Shown in pieces: positions 11,923 through 26,535 of a stretch of DNA of 64,000 nucleotides. Numbering within the stretch: the first letter of the stretch is position 1; each line of letters opens with the position of its first letter. This DNA is from Luidia sarsii. Its lineage: Eukaryota > Echinodermata > Asteroidea > Paxillosida > Luidiidae. Under the pieces are notes generated by a model. The model searched no databases, had not been told where the DNA came from, and worked only from the letters and a program-made list of their open reading frames with translations. The stretch lies in contig OX465103.1 of assembly GCA_949987565.1 (NCBI GenBank), positions 8,017,347 to 8,081,346 of the forward strand, written 5' to 3'. The position numbers and the translations under genes are program-made.

Positions 11923-14900
11923 ATGGCGTCCCAATCGAACTTTGAGTGCGACGTGTGTGAGTTTAAGTCACCGTACGATTACTTCGGCAGTAAACCTCCC
12001 TTCGTGCAGTCCGTCTCGTAAGTACAGGAAATATTTCAGTTAATAGTAATACCCTCACCCAAACGTCACTTTTTTAGCAAAAGAATGAAAGACAATAGAC
12101 CATCAAAGGCATCATGAATTACGCAGTGGCTAGTACTGTACTGAGTAGTAGTACTAGTACTTGTAGTAGTACTATCATTTACTGTAGTCAGAGTAAATTT
12201 TGAGTTTCGGGTCACCTGAATCTCAAAATTTCAAAATTCGATAAAAAAGGGTGACTTGCCGGGTCCAAGTTACTCGGACTATATTTACTGTAACTTAGTG
12301 TTACTTTACTGTTATGTTAGTACTGTTTCAGTTTTAGTGTTACTGTTACAGCAGTCATCCGTGTGGTTCCCTAACTTGAAAGAATTTGTCAGCATTGCAG
12401 GCTGACTGCGTCAGTGCGTGCTATGCCTGTGATTGCTTGGGTTTATGCGCGTTCCAATCACGTTGTGATTACCGTGTTCACGAGTTCACTAGTCGTGAAG
12501 AGTCATTTCAATCGTCTGGTAACTCGTGGTCACCAGTCCTGAACTGGAGGCAGAAATGTTGCCTCCAGTTCACGACTTGGCAACAAAATGGGGTCAGGAG
12601 GTTTTTACCAACATCGCTGCGTGCATGAGTTACAATAAGATTACGATACATACGGTGGCGGCTTCTGCAGCCAGGAACGACAAGGTGAATTTACCATGAA
12701 TTTACTACGCTGTTCTACACGCACATCAGGACTAATACTAGTAATACTAAATACAGCGTAGTAAATAATTTCCTTTACATTAGCTGCGAGTCATCAGCGT
12801 AGGAGTTGTCCGACTCGCGTACGTGAGTGAAAACTAGCATACTCTTCGGTCTTTGCGCTTGCACAATCTGGCAATGTGCGTGTTGGCGTGGTGTTGGTGA
12901 GTAGCATTGGCATGCAGCCCACTCGTGGTCGTGAACACGATAAACACGACGTGATTGGAATGCAGCATAATAATATTACTTAGTACTAATAGACTAGTGC
13001 AAAGGTTTGTTGCCCTCTTTGTTTCAACCATTGTAAAATTGATACAATGCACAATAAAACTACTGCACATGCGTCAGGTAACACAGTGGACTCATTTTTA
13101 GGTTGGTTCCCGCTGTTGCTGTGCGGGATAACAGTTTAACAAATACTGCACTGATATAAAAGTGATAGTGATAATTGAAAGTCAAACCGCATCTTTAATT
13201 TCTTCTAAATCTTCCTCTTTTTTTTTTACCAAGGTTGAAAGAGGAGGCTTACGTGTTGAACAACCCATTTGTAGCCCAAGGCGGGCACATTACAGTGGGG
13301 TCACATTGCACCGTGTGCAGGAAGGCAGTCTGTGTCAACTCAGTGAGTACCGGTAATACTATAGAATGAATCAAGAATAGAATGCGGTCATGGGCTGTCA
13401 GTACAGGGGCTACTTGGACACACTAAACACACACACAGTCGCGCTATGCTCCATTGACAACGCACAATTGGTCCATTTTGGGGGGCAGATAATCCCTTGG
13501 GAAAAGCCACACAGACATCCAAATTATGCCAGGTTTGACTCATTTGGACTCATGTAGTATAACTGTAAACCTGTATTAATTTATTTCACAGATGATATTG
13601 TAGGCCCTACCCGATTGTTTAGCAAGTTTGGAAAATCTCAACAGTTAGACGGCCTGATTTTTCGATCCCAGCGAGACCTTTCTCAAAGGCAAAGAGAAAA
13701 TGACGCATTTAAAAAAAGAAATCCCCTGCATGGTGGTATATAATGGCCATTGGAAATGGGCCTGGCACAAAGTGATAAAGAATTCTGTGTTTTCGAAAGT
13801 AAACATTTCCCTGGTATCATGCTTAAAGTGAATTGCTGAGTATTTGTGTAGTGAGTCTGAGTCAGTGGTGTTTAACCCATGGACCCCAAGCACCATTGCA
13901 CATGTATTGTTTAAATTTTGCAAGTTTTGCTGCAAGCATGAACAGAAAAATGGTGCAAATCCTAACAAAGTTCAAGGGCATTTGTGGTCGATTTCACCAA
14001 ACTCATCGTACCCTACCATCAATCGCAAGTCGATGAGCTATGCAGGGAATCCATATGGGTTGGCCTATCATACTGATGATGGGTTCTCTATCGTAAGTTG
14101 AGTTACGATGCATCGTGAGGCTTTATGAAATCTACCCCTGGTCTTTCCATCATTGCATTTATAGCAGTACCCTTTCCCATCTTTGGGAAGGATTGTGCTC
14201 AGTTTGAAAATTCACATGCCTTCACTTTTCAAGAGCAACATGTTTCTGACTTTGAGAGAGGTTCCTGCTAGGATGGAAATGCCAGGCCCTGTATGTTTTT
14301 GAGATCAACACGTTTGCATTACTTTCGTTTGGTATCCAATTGATTTTCATTCTCAGGATTGTAGCATCTTCTACACCCGGCGCTTCTGTCTCCCGTGTGT
14401 CCGAGAGAACGTGGACGAGTTTCCTCAGGAAATCCAGCAGGTGAGAGTGTCTGCAATCTGGCATCTTTGCTGTAAAACTTGAAAAAAAGCATCAATTTCA
14501 TTGAACAGTTATTGGCGGATTGGGGTTTGTCGCAGCATAGAAAGTTGCACACAGGTCCTTGGTGTCCCCCTAACGTCTGTTTTCATGACTCGAACCCCCT
14601 TTCAAAACTTGGTTCGGGCCCTGGCTAAGGCTGGGTTTTGCTTGTCCAAAAGTTGCAAATCCGGGTTGGTTTTCATAGTTAGAGTTCTGGTGTTTTCCCT
14701 CAAAACAGAGTATCTTCAAGGCCGTAGTGAAGAATGAAAAATGACCTCAGTAATACTGGTCCACTCATATACTGCCCTTGTTATATTCGGTTCAGAGTCT
14801 ACGTAGTTCCCTTTTACCATTAGTAGAAAGCTAAACAAAGTCGAGTACATGTGCCTTGCGTTACAATACCTGCAGGACATTTCTCAAAAGCAGATTGACC

Positions 14901-15592
14901 AAGTTTGATGTCAGGCCCTCTGCTTATGTTGGGAGATTTGCATTTTGGAGTTTGGTCATTTTAGTCACTTAGCAGTTTGCAACATTTCTGTGTATCACAA
15001 AAAGCAAGAGACAAACTTGTAATTTCTGGTGCATCATAGATGCATCTATAACATGATGTTTGCGTCGAGGAAAAAGTTATTAAATGAGGGTTTGCCCTGC
15101 ACAACGTCATAAACACTGAGTGCTCAGTACTTTGCCCAATGCCTGATGACAAAATTTCAGGCAGCTCAGGCAGGATTCGAACGTGCGACTCCTGCTTTCA
15201 AGTGCAGATATCTTAACCACTTGACCACAGAGCTGGTCGAGGTCATGTGGCGGATTTGAACATTGTAAAGCGGCGGGTAGAATGTAATTTAATGAGGGTT
15301 TGCCCTGCACGACGTGATAAACACTGAGTGCTCAGTGCTTTGCCAGATGCCTGATGAAAAAAAATAATGTTATATTTATGATGCAACACGGTATCCGCCG
15401 CTACAATGTTCAATATTGCCTGAAACGGGCATCGGGCAAAGCACTGAGCACTCAGTGTTTATCACATCGAGCATGGCGAACCCACATTTAATTTCTGAAT
15501 TCTGGTGCACTTTTTACCAAATTACTATATACTTTTTCTGGTTTCTAATTTGCTAGGAGGTTGGAAGGAAAGAAGCATCATCAAAAGACTGA
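11923..15592 (+). CDS. CDPF1: Cysteine-rich DPF motif domain-containing protein 1 homologue
   Basis: Four exons: 11923-12017, 13234-13342, 14357-14440, 15557-15592. Phases 2, 0, 0 match and the joined frame gives 107 aa, a little shorter than the roughly 120 aa of the vertebrate protein. The family signature is clear: FECDVCEFKSPYDYFGSKPP, then AYVLNNPF (the DPF-like motif, here NPF), then HCTVCRKAVCV, then FYTRRFCLPCVRENVDEFP. The CxxC pairs (residues 9/12 and later) presumably bind zinc. Molecular function is unknown in the family. ATG 11923 is chosen although an out-of-frame ATG sits 5 nt upstream, because it gives the family N-terminus. The gene is intact; intron 3 carries SINE copies. 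Confidence 0.93.
15083..15262 (-). repeat. tRNA-Ser-derived SINE, near full length
   Basis: On the minus strand it reads tRNA-like head (box B-like GTTCGAATCCTGCC, internal stem), then a tail ending AGGGCAAACCCTCATT. Tail-only fragments follow at 15,290-15,355 (minus) and 15,395-15,490 (plus). It is located in CDPF1 intron 3. Same family as 36.69, 43.23, 45.83 and 49.07 kb. Confidence 0.75.
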
Positions 15593-17264
<1,672 letters not shown>

Positions 17265-17972
17265 TTAACCACTTCGCGCCGGGTGGTTTTTCAGCGCCGA
17301 TGACCGCCATACGGGGGTTTTTTAACAATGCATCATTTTAAAATCTTGCTAAAACAATCGGAACAATATATTTCTGTGAAATAAATCAATAAGGGTATAC
17401 TATGGGTATAAGAGAGTAAAACCTGGCACAATTCGGACGTCGTTGTGGCCTTTGTCAAGAGATTATCCGTTCGAAAAAGGGCCCTTTGTGCGTCGATCGT
17501 CAATGGACCGTAACGGACGTGTGTGTGTGGGTTCGTGTACCCTGCTGACAATCCCTGACCGCAGACTCCAGCCTCCACTCCAGGCAGTCAAATCTTCGAG
17601 TTGGTCGGCCACAAACGAGCGTACAGATTACGGTAAAGAATGTGGGGGGAATTCCAATGCCAGACCGACGACCGTTGGGCTGTGTGGCATGCAAAGACAA
17701 TGTCCCCCGCGTGCTTTCAGCTGCAGCGCGGTATCCCTCGATCCTCCACAGTAAAAGTCCCACAATTGCACAATTACTGCTGCTAATCTTGCAATTCATG
17801 TGGCAACGTGCGTCAAAAAGGGTCTTTGTACTGATTCATAATGCTTTGTTCTAAGCTGAAAAGAGTCTTTGTTTAGAATGTGGACAATAGTGGTGCCCGG
17901 ATTCGGAGGGCCCCGTCGCAAAGGCAATCCAATTGACCTCCGGATTCGGAGGTCCCGGCGCGAAGTGGTTAA
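17265..17972. mobile_element. piggyBac-like MITE with TTAA target site
   Basis: Inverted ends TTAACCACTTCGCGCCGGG (17,265) and CCCGGCGCGAAGTGGTTAA (ending 17,972), 19 of 19 complementary. A TTAA target and CC-starting repeats fit piggyBac non-autonomous elements. The 708-bp interior carries no transposase frame. Confidence 0.8.
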
Positions 17973-20340
17973 AACTTGTTTTAATACAGGTAAAAAACAT
18001 CAATCTTGTTTAATGCAGATATCATCAATAGGTTTTGATATTGGTTTTGAAATTCTTATCCTAATTAATAATACTTCATTATTTTGTTCCTCCCAATTCT
18101 TATTTTGGAAAACCTTAAAACTAAAAGAAAAAGAAAGAAATACCACATTGTGTCTACTGTGTAAGAAATAAAAAAATGCAAAAATCATTCAGGATAGGAA
18201 ATTGTAATCCTACAAAACAAGCAAATCAACAGGAAGCAAAGAACCAGATAGTTTCAAAAGTAATTTAAAATGAAAAATCTTGATATTTCAGAGACCATAT
18301 CTCAGTCAGTTGTCAGTTTGCAATAAAATTAAAACAAGTTCGTTTCCTGTTTTGAATCAGTTAGTAATTCAAAATATTAATAGTATAGAAACAAAACAAA
18401 GCTAGTTAAGAAGCATTTTAAACACAAAAATGTGGAAAAATATAGATATAAACAAAATTGTAAAGTGCATTGGTATGGTGACTTAAACATTTCAATGACT
18501 TGAGCATGACTTTGAGCAGCTTCATTGTAAGGCAAGTGAAAATCATTGACCATCCCTTGTTCCTTTTAGTAATTTCCTTGGGGATTAACATTAACTCCCT
18601 GACCTCACCCCCAATATCCCTGTAAGTCCTTTATGCTATTATTAGGCACCCTATTAGGAATCTTAGTTCGAGGATGTCTGTTCAGGTTAAAGGTCAGCCT
18701 AAGTCTCTTAGTTGTGAACAAAATCACACAATCCTGTCAATCAAAGGTTGTGGTCTGTTAAATGCTATCAGATGCATAGTCAAGAAATCAATCATATTGC
18801 GAGAGTAATAATTTCCTTTCATCCGTTCTGCTCAAAGTACAGTAGGTGTGCAATCAAGATCTAGATCTGTTCCATCAGGATAAGGATAGGATTAAGTCTA
18901 CTACATGTAGCAAAGGCACTTCTCTCAAATTCAAGTGATTCTATGAGGGGGAACCCTCAGTCAGTTCTCCTCAACACAAAGATCATGATACCAATTTTTG
19001 CAGAAATAATATTTGTTGGCTCTGTGAATCAGATTTTCTCACTTTGAGAGAAGGCAATCTTTTAAAAACAAAACAGAAAACAATTAATTAAGCATGTTCA
19101 AGTTGGTATTGGTCTCAATGTCAAAGGTCACCATATTTCTATCTTTAGTTTAATGTATTAGAGTTGGTCATATAAAATTTAACAAAGTCGAAGGCAGTGT
19201 TTGGTTTATACTTTATAGAGCTAATTAGCATTTCAGGATAGATCACCCCAAATACTCCTGACCCCAATGTCATCTACAGTACCTCCAGCTTTCAACAATT
19301 GGCCGAAAATTGACTTTAAAAGTGCAAAAAGCAAAACAAAAATATTATTTGGGTTTTCTGCCAGACAAGCTGTATCACTTGCAGCACGTGAAACTGACAA
19401 TTCTGAATATCTTTACGACTTTTTGACATTAATACTTTCTTTAAGAAAGCAAAGCGCGTGTAGCCAAAACTGCTGCAGGCAGCCATGTTGGCATATTGTT
19501 TCTTCAATCAGCACATCGCCATCTGGACTGAAGTTGTCTTTATTTATAAAATGTTGCAGTTCTGTTCAATCAAAAATCGTGGGAATACTTTGAGGGAGAC
19601 TGGGAAGGACATTTGATTTATTTTGATCTGTGTTAGATGCATTAAAAATGAATTTGACCTTAACCACTTCATACTGATTCAAGAGGTTTCATTTGCGTTC
19701 TTCAACAAGGGTTTAGGGTTAAGAGGTCGACAAAATCTTTAAAGCCATTCACAGATATGAAGACAAGGTATTTGTGCAGTAATTCATGCTGTGTTTGAAT
19801 GATTTAACTATGCTCTATTCTGGTTTTAATGACATTTCATAGATGGTCAGTGGATGGTGAGATTGAAAATAATAAGAATATTCCTCTATACAGTAAATTA
19901 ACATTTTTCCTGTGTCATTCGTTTGTTTCATGTAGTCATATATATGTTTTCATTTACAATGTCACTTTAAGTATTTCGTACATTCAGATCCAAACGATTG
20001 GCTAAGTTCCCTGTAATTCCATCCCACTGAGAGGATATTCATTGCCATAACATTTTAAAACACATTCTGCTCCTGTTTGGCTAAATTCGTTTATTTTTTT
20101 ATGGTACCCACTTGTAGTTGGAACTGTTGACATATATTGCTCGTACTTATAGTTATATATTTTCTTTTAAATTTCAATACGATGCTTTATATACTACTTC
20201 CAAGTTTTTAAAGTTTTTTTAACTTCTAACTTGGTGACCCGAGTTTGAGTTTCAAATTAAATAAATAATGCCTTTTAACTTTTTGTTTCGACATCTAACC
20301 TGTCTTAAAAAGGGTAAAATTCCATTTTATTTTATTTTAT
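17973..20340. other. AT-rich intergenic region
   Basis: Long A/T-rich stretch with short spurious frames. No exon, RNA gene or clear repeat recognised. Confidence 0.5.
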
Positions 20341-20344
20341 CTAT

Positions 20345-20475
20345 TGGGGTAGAGGAGGCGCCACAGGTCTCCGAACCGCCGCGGGTTGGGGAGGCTTGGG
20401 TTTCTGGGTGGACCTGCATCCACCCGGGATCGAACCCTCGGCCTTGGGGTTCCCAGTCGAGCCACTAGACCTGTA
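20345..20475 (-). repeat. tRNA-derived SINE fragment (second family)
   Basis: The minus strand gives GGTCTAGTGGCTCGACTGG (box A-like) and GGGTTCGATCCCGGG (perfect box B) in a GC-rich island inside AT-rich DNA. The adjoining sequence does not complete a cloverleaf, so it is a SINE rather than a working tRNA gene. Confidence 0.55.
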
Positions 20476-20835
20476 GCCTCATTGTCCTTATTTATTTATT
20501 TTTAATTTCATGCTGTATATTATATTAAATTTCACATTTCAAAGGATTCATCAATAGAAAAATTGCTTTATTTCAATCACCTACTCTGCTTCGTACTTTC
20601 GGAGTACCTTCCCTTTAGACTGGACCATTGTGAGCTTCATATATTTCAGGGTTTGTCTGAGACGAAATGTAGCGGCGTCAACCCAGCTTCAAACACGTCC
20701 AGCACCAACGACTCGCCGCCGTGAAATGATGATTGGAATTCCTCTAGACAAAAGAAAACGCCCAATTACCCATTGTATTAAAAAAAAAATCACTGAAATA
20801 GCGCCATCTATCTAAAAATATATAAATTAAAAAAG

Positions 20836-22690
20836 CGCTGATGAATATCAGAGCATGCTGCTCGAAACGTAGGGTAAACATACCTATTCCAAAAAGAATA
20901 AACTTAAGACACAAGAGGGCGCTGTTTTGCTGCGAGAAATCAGTAAGCAAAACGATTTGTGTGCTTAAATTTAAGCAAAACGGCGAAATCAGTCAACCGT
21001 GGCTCTAAAAATCATCTGATGAATATTCATTACGTAATTCTAAGAAGGCTCTCTGATATCTCGGCTCTAAAAATCACGTAATGAATATTCATCAAGTACT
21101 TCTAAGAACCAAGGCTCTCTGATCTCTCAGCTCTAAAAATCATGTTATGAATATTCATCAGGTAATTCTAAGAACCAAGGCTCTCAGTTCTCTCGGTTCT
21201 AAAAATCACCTAATGAATATTCATCAGGTAATTCTAAGGACCAAGGCACTCTCTGATATCTCGGTTCTAAAAGCTACCTTATAATGAATATTCATCAGGT
21301 AATTCTAAGAACCTAGGCTCTCTGTTCTCTCGGTTCTGAAAATCACTTAATGAATATTCATCAGGTAATTCTAAGGACCAAGGCTCACTCTCTCGGCTCT
21401 AAAAATCACCTAATGAATATTCATCAGGTAATTCTAAGAACCAAGGCTCTCTGATATCTCGGTTCCAAAAATCACCTAATGAATATTCATCAGGTAATTC
21501 CAAGAACCAAGGCTCTCTGTTCTCTCGGTTCTAAAAATCACCCAATGAATATTCATCAGGTTATTCTAAGAACCAAGGCTCTCTCTCTCGGTTTCTAAAA
21601 ATCACCTAATGAATATTCATCAGGTAATTCTAAGGACCAAGGCTCTTTGATATCTCGGTTCTAAAAATCACCTAATGAATATTCATCAGGTAATTCCAAG
21701 AACCAAGGCTCTCTGTTCTCTCGGTTCCAAAAATCACCTAATGAATATTCATCAGGTAATTCTAAGGATCCAGGCTCTCTCTCTCTCGGTTTCTAAAAAT
21801 CACCTAATGAATATTCATCAGGTAATTCTAAGGACCAAGGCTCTCTCTCTCGGCTCTAAAAATCACCTAATGAATATTTATCAGGTAATTCTAAGAACCA
21901 AGGCTCTCTGTTCTCTCGTTTCTAAAAATCACCTAATGAATATTCATTACGTAATTCTAAGAAGGCTCTCTGATATCTCGGCTCTAAAAATCACCTAATG
22001 AATATTCATCAGGTAATTCTAAGAACCAAGGCTCTCTCTCTCGGTTTCTAAAAATCACCTAATGAATATTCATCAGGTAATTCTAAGAAGGCTCTCTGAT
22101 ATCTCGGCTCTAAAAATCACCTAATGAATATTCATTAGGTAATTCTAAGGATCCAGGCTCTCTCTCTCTCGGCTCTAAAAATCACCTAATGAATATTCAT
22201 CAGGTAATTCTAAGAACCAAGGCTCTCTGATCTCTCGGCTCTAAAAATCACCTAATGAATATTCATCAGGTAATTCTAAGAACCAAGGCTCTCAGTTCTC
22301 TCGGTTCTTAAAATCACCTAATGAATATTCATCAGGTAATTCTAAGGATCCAGGCTCTCTCTCTCTCTAGGTTTCTAAAAATCATCTAATGAATATTCAT
22401 CAGGTAATTCTAAGGACCAAGGCTCTCTCTCTCGGCTCTAAAAATCACCTAATGAATATTTATCAGGTAATTCTAAGAACCAAGGCTCTCTGTTCTCTCG
22501 TTTCTAAAAATCACCTAATGAATATTCATTACGTAATTCTAAGACGGCTCTCTGATATCTCGGTTCTAAAAATCACCTAATGAATATTCATCAGGTAATT
22601 CTAAGAACAATAGCAAACAGCGCCCTCTTGTGTCTGCTTTTGGAGAGGCGAGTTTATTCTTCGTTTTGAGCAGCGTACTCCAATATTCAT
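20836..22690. mobile_element. Foldback-like element: inverted repeats enclosing a minisatellite
   Basis: The left arm (20,836-20,938) and right arm (about 22,606-22,690) are inverted copies. Both hold CACAAGAGGGCGCTGTTT, and the outer parts match as CTGATGAATAT. Everything between is the tandem array at 20,995-22,610. No coding capacity is seen. The arm-array-arm design resembles foldback or Tetris-type non-autonomous elements (inference). Confidence 0.7.
20995..22610. repeat. Minisatellite of about 60-68 bp units, about 25 copies
   Basis: Each unit has CTCGG then TTCTAAAAATCACC, the near-perfect palindrome CTGATGAATATTCATCAG, and AATTCTAAGAACCAAGGCTC. Unit length varies through CT-repeat differences. 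Every unit can form a hairpin. Confidence 0.95.
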
Positions 22691-22905
22691 CAGACCCTCG
22701 ATAGTTCACAATGAAGCCTCACAATATCGCCATTTTTATCGCTAATCTGACAATTCATGCAGCAACTGACGTAAAAAAAGGTGTTTGTCATGATCAATAT
22801 TGCTGAAAAGAGTTTTTGTCTACAGTTTGGACAATAGCGATGTCCACATTTCGAAGGTCCCAGAGCGGTTATAGATGTAATCCACACGCAAGGGGTTAAA
22901 CTGCT
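22690..22905. mobile_element. Half of a TTAA-type MITE
   Basis: Similar to the right half of the 17,265-17,972 element: CTAATCTG then AATTCATGCAGCAAC, GCTGAAAAGAGTTTTTGTC, and a degraded end AAGGGGTTAA. Only this half is present; it abuts the right arm of the foldback-like element. Confidence 0.6.
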
Positions 22906-24149
22906 GGCTTCTTTACACTGAACAGTGAGGAATTTTCTTTTCTGATGAGGAACGCAATTCAAAGTATATTTTGCTGAAGTATTTACGCATACAGAACCAA
23001 AGCAAAGAATTCAACTGACGTAAGGCAAATGGTTTATGAACCAAGGATTATAATAATTATTAGAAACGATGCAAATGACTTTCAAATTGGATGTCGAATT
23101 GTGTCTGCATTTCTGTGTACTCCAATTACTTGATTCTTATGCAGCATTTTCTCGGTTGTTCAATGATCATGGATTCAAATGATATTTGGCAGAGTAATAC
23201 TAATAGAGAATTACATATTACATAATGTAAGATTTAATTTGAATAAATTAATGTTTGGTCTATTATAGTTAATTATTCTTGGTTATTTTTTGTGTTATTT
23301 CCATCTTTCGTGTTTTTTAATGAATATTCTATATCAAAGAATGTTTGAAGTGTTTGGATGCATTTTACAAAGAACCAACAATTACATACAGCAATATTAA
23401 TTAGCTAATTATGCAAAAGAATTCTTTAAAATAATACACAGCATTTGGATGCTATGCTTTTCTGTAGTAAGTCAATGGAAATCAAACTACACCATGGCCC
23501 TGAAAAAATGTTCATTGTCAGGAAACTGCGCCTTAAATTTTAATGAAATTGGTGTCAAAATGTGCCTTAAAAAACTCCAGGGGGGCATCCCATACCCCCC
23601 TCTTTAAAGGGTTAACTGAACTGGAATAGGCAACAGAAAAAAAAATCACAGCTTCATTAAAGAATGAGAAAACTAATTTCAAAGAATGCCAACACTGTAA
23701 ATTTGTTTATTGTTTATTTAAAAAATGCACAAAATATTTGTCAATCAATCAACACTTCATATGCAGTGACACTGAAAAAAAAATGTAGGTTACGGACAAC
23801 CAACACAGACTTGCTATGTGTGCTTGTCATGTCTCCTTCCATTGCTTTCAATTACATTGTGAACACCCAAACACCACTTCAATATTTGGTCAATTTTACC
23901 CTTTTGATTGACTTCTTCATCCAGACCAAAATGGATCCCCCATGCTGCTCCAAATCGATTGAAACCACACGAACAAAGCAATGTTACATGCCTGCCAGTG
24001 TCAAGTTCAACAACCAATTGTATGCCGAGACGAACATTATCAAAACATACATTTCATGATCTAGAAGTGTCCTTAACACTTCATGCTCAGTGGTTTAAAA
24101 TGCCTTTGTAAAAAAATCCTACTACAAACAGTGCCGTCCCATCCAACCA

Positions 24150-24465
24150 GTCACTGAACATGGCACATGACTTTTCCCTATCCAACCCAATATCCCGATC
24201 GCGCAACCACTGTTTACATACCATCACGTTACGTATAGTGGGTATCTTTGCATCTCGTTGGGTGCAGAACAGGAGTGGAAATGAGCACAGAAGACTATCA
24301 TATTCTCCACATTCTTCTTTGTACATTTTGTACATTGCAAACACACCCACTATAAGTCACGTGATGGCATGTCAACAGTGGTCGCGCAATTGGTCTATTC
24401 CACTGACAACCCCAACAATAATCCAATTATTGCGGGAAAAGTCCACATGGCATCCATTACCACCT
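24150..24465. mobile_element. Foldback MITE of about 0.3 kb
   Basis: Arms of about 100 nt face each other. The left has CGCGCAACCACTGTTTACAT then CCATCACGTTAC; the right is its reverse complement, GTCACGTGATGGCATGTC then AACAGTGGTCGCGCAA. Both also contain TGGCA-CATG-ACTTTTCCC-like outer parts. The spacer is about 95 nt and there is no frame. Confidence 0.6.
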
Positions 24466-26067
24466 ACAGACTTACACTGACATTTGTATTTACACACATT
24501 ACACACAAATGGTTATCGAGGTCGTTGTTCAGCCACACATTGACGCATTTTCAATTTAAACCAAACAAATCAAGATAAATTTATCCTTGATTTGTTTTGT
24601 TGAAAACCTAAAGTTTGAATGGGTTGACCTGTATTTCCAACGGTTTAAAAATCAAATCAATATCAAATGCAAATCAAATGTTTCAAACCGCTTACTGATT
24701 AGAACAAGCAGAAATATAGAAATCTGTAAATGTTAGAGGGTTTGGACTGTCCATTCTAGCAGGAACTTTCCCAACGGCGGACAGAACAAAAAGTTCCGCT
24801 TGGAGAAAGGTCAATGCTTGGAACAAAACATCATGCACTCCATCTTTCTGAGACTGTTTTTTTTTAATTCCAAGTTTCCCAAATTTTCTCTCTTTTTCTT
24901 ATCAAAATAAAGCTGTAAGAATCCCTTACCCTTCTCGAACGAAAAATAAAATTAGCAGTAGCCAAAACAAAAAATGCGATTCTGATAATAACTATACACA
25001 GGTTAAATGAAAATCAAAATATGACTGGAGATACAATTCTATGCACTTGACAGTACCATAAATTGGTTGAGTTCTAATACTGGTAACTTTATACAATTAT
25101 CAAGTAGTAATGGGTGTTTGTATGGGGGTAATCATTGTGCACATAAAAATTCTGAGACACGTCGTGGCTTTATACTAGAGGGTAGCTCAATGACAAATGG
25201 GGGAAGGGAACACACAGTCATTAATTAAGAATGAACAGTTATAAAAAGACAACCCATTTCAAATTTATGTACAGTTAAATGTTTGTTTCACCCATAATTC
25301 TTGCTTTGGTTTTGGGTTTCCGCATTCTGGCCCGATCCCCATCAGGAACCACTGCCCCTCTCTGCCCACCAAACCCACGATCAAAGAGGGTTCGGACTAA
25401 AGCCAAGACCCAACGGCATCACAATTTAGCTGTATACATGCACAACGTCTAAACTACAGGCAAAGACTACACCATGCACCTTCTTCCATGCAATGGCCTC
25501 CCTTGGGATGGGAACATTTCCCAGAGCTAAAAAATGTTTTGTTACCAAAAAATTGCAACTATACAAGTCTTGACACCAGACCTAATAGCTGCCATAGCAT
25601 TCATTGAAAATGGACAGGTCCCCTCTTTTTCACTGGCTTTGGTTCTCTATTCCTCTGATGGCAGTTGAGCATGTGCCCTCGTAAAAGTCTCACTGCATGA
25701 CTGGGACCTCGGGGCTGGCAGTGGTACGTAGTATACGTACACCTATTACTTTTGGGTTTTGTCCCTTAGAAAACAAAGAATGTCAACTCTGTTCTTTTGA
25801 CCATCCTTTCTCCTAAGGTAAGCTAGCACTAACTGACCAGAATCTGGCAGAGACGCCTTCAAAATTGTCCTCAACAAACTGTTGCGCTCATGCCAAGACG
25901 CCATCAGATTGTGCCTACACTTTTTTTTTGTGGCTCCTACATGTATACAACCATACAATTGACAGCAATCAGTATATATAACATCTATTTTTGTTCCACA
26001 TCTTAGATAAAAAGATGTTCAGTTACAATGCCACACACGGGGACGACTCAGTGATGTTTCAAATTTT

Positions 26068-26275
26068 CTTAGGGGGAGGGGAAGGGGGACAGGGGGGGGA
26101 CAAGGGAGGGGGACAGGAGAGGGGGGACGGGGGAGGGGGGACGGGGGATGGGAAGGGGGATGGGGGAGGGACAGGGGGACAGGGGAGGGGGACAGGGGAG
26201 GGGGACAGGGGAGGGGGACAGGGAAGGGGACAGGAGAGGGGGAAGGGGGAAAGTGAAGGGGGAGAGGAACGTAGG
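26068..26275. repeat. Polypurine minisatellite (GGGGGACAGGGGA-type)
   Basis: About 210 bp with almost only G and A on the plus strand, irregular 12-19 bp units and many G-runs of 4-7. It lies 260 bp past the RYBP stop codon, so the transcript strand would be C-rich there. Confidence 0.9.
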
Positions 26276-26535
26276 AGGTAAGTTTGCAACTTGTCAGACA
26301 GAACCTTGTCTAGAGTTTCATCAGAGGATCACCAGCAAAGCATCTATGATTGTGTCGCCTTCTCAATCCTATCACTTACTAAGGTACGGTACAAAAAGAG
26401 TTGCAGCATGTATTCGACTTGGAGGGGGCGGCAAATACTAAACATCCGCACTACCACAGGAACTATACAAAAATAAGTATGAAACCAAATGGAAATGCGG
26501 ACCCACTTTAAAGCAGGCGTGGAGCTAGTCACTGT

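Larger units (their letters stand above)
22906..26535. other. Region downstream of the RYBP-family stop codon; probable 3' UTR in part
   Basis: It lies immediately 3' of the minus-strand RYBP stop. Vertebrate RYBP/YAF2 transcripts have long 3' UTRs, so part of this is probably transcribed. Minus-strand AATAAA hexamers occur near 23,705-23,720. It contains the 24.15 kb foldback and the purine array. No coding exon recognised. Confidence 0.4.

Noticed and set aside
20345..20475. Functional tRNA gene
   Set aside because: Box A and B are present but no acceptor or anticodon stem closes; it fits a SINE better.
20995..22610. Possible CRISPR array
   Set aside because: Repeats are contiguous with no unique spacers, lie between inverted arms and are in an animal genome.
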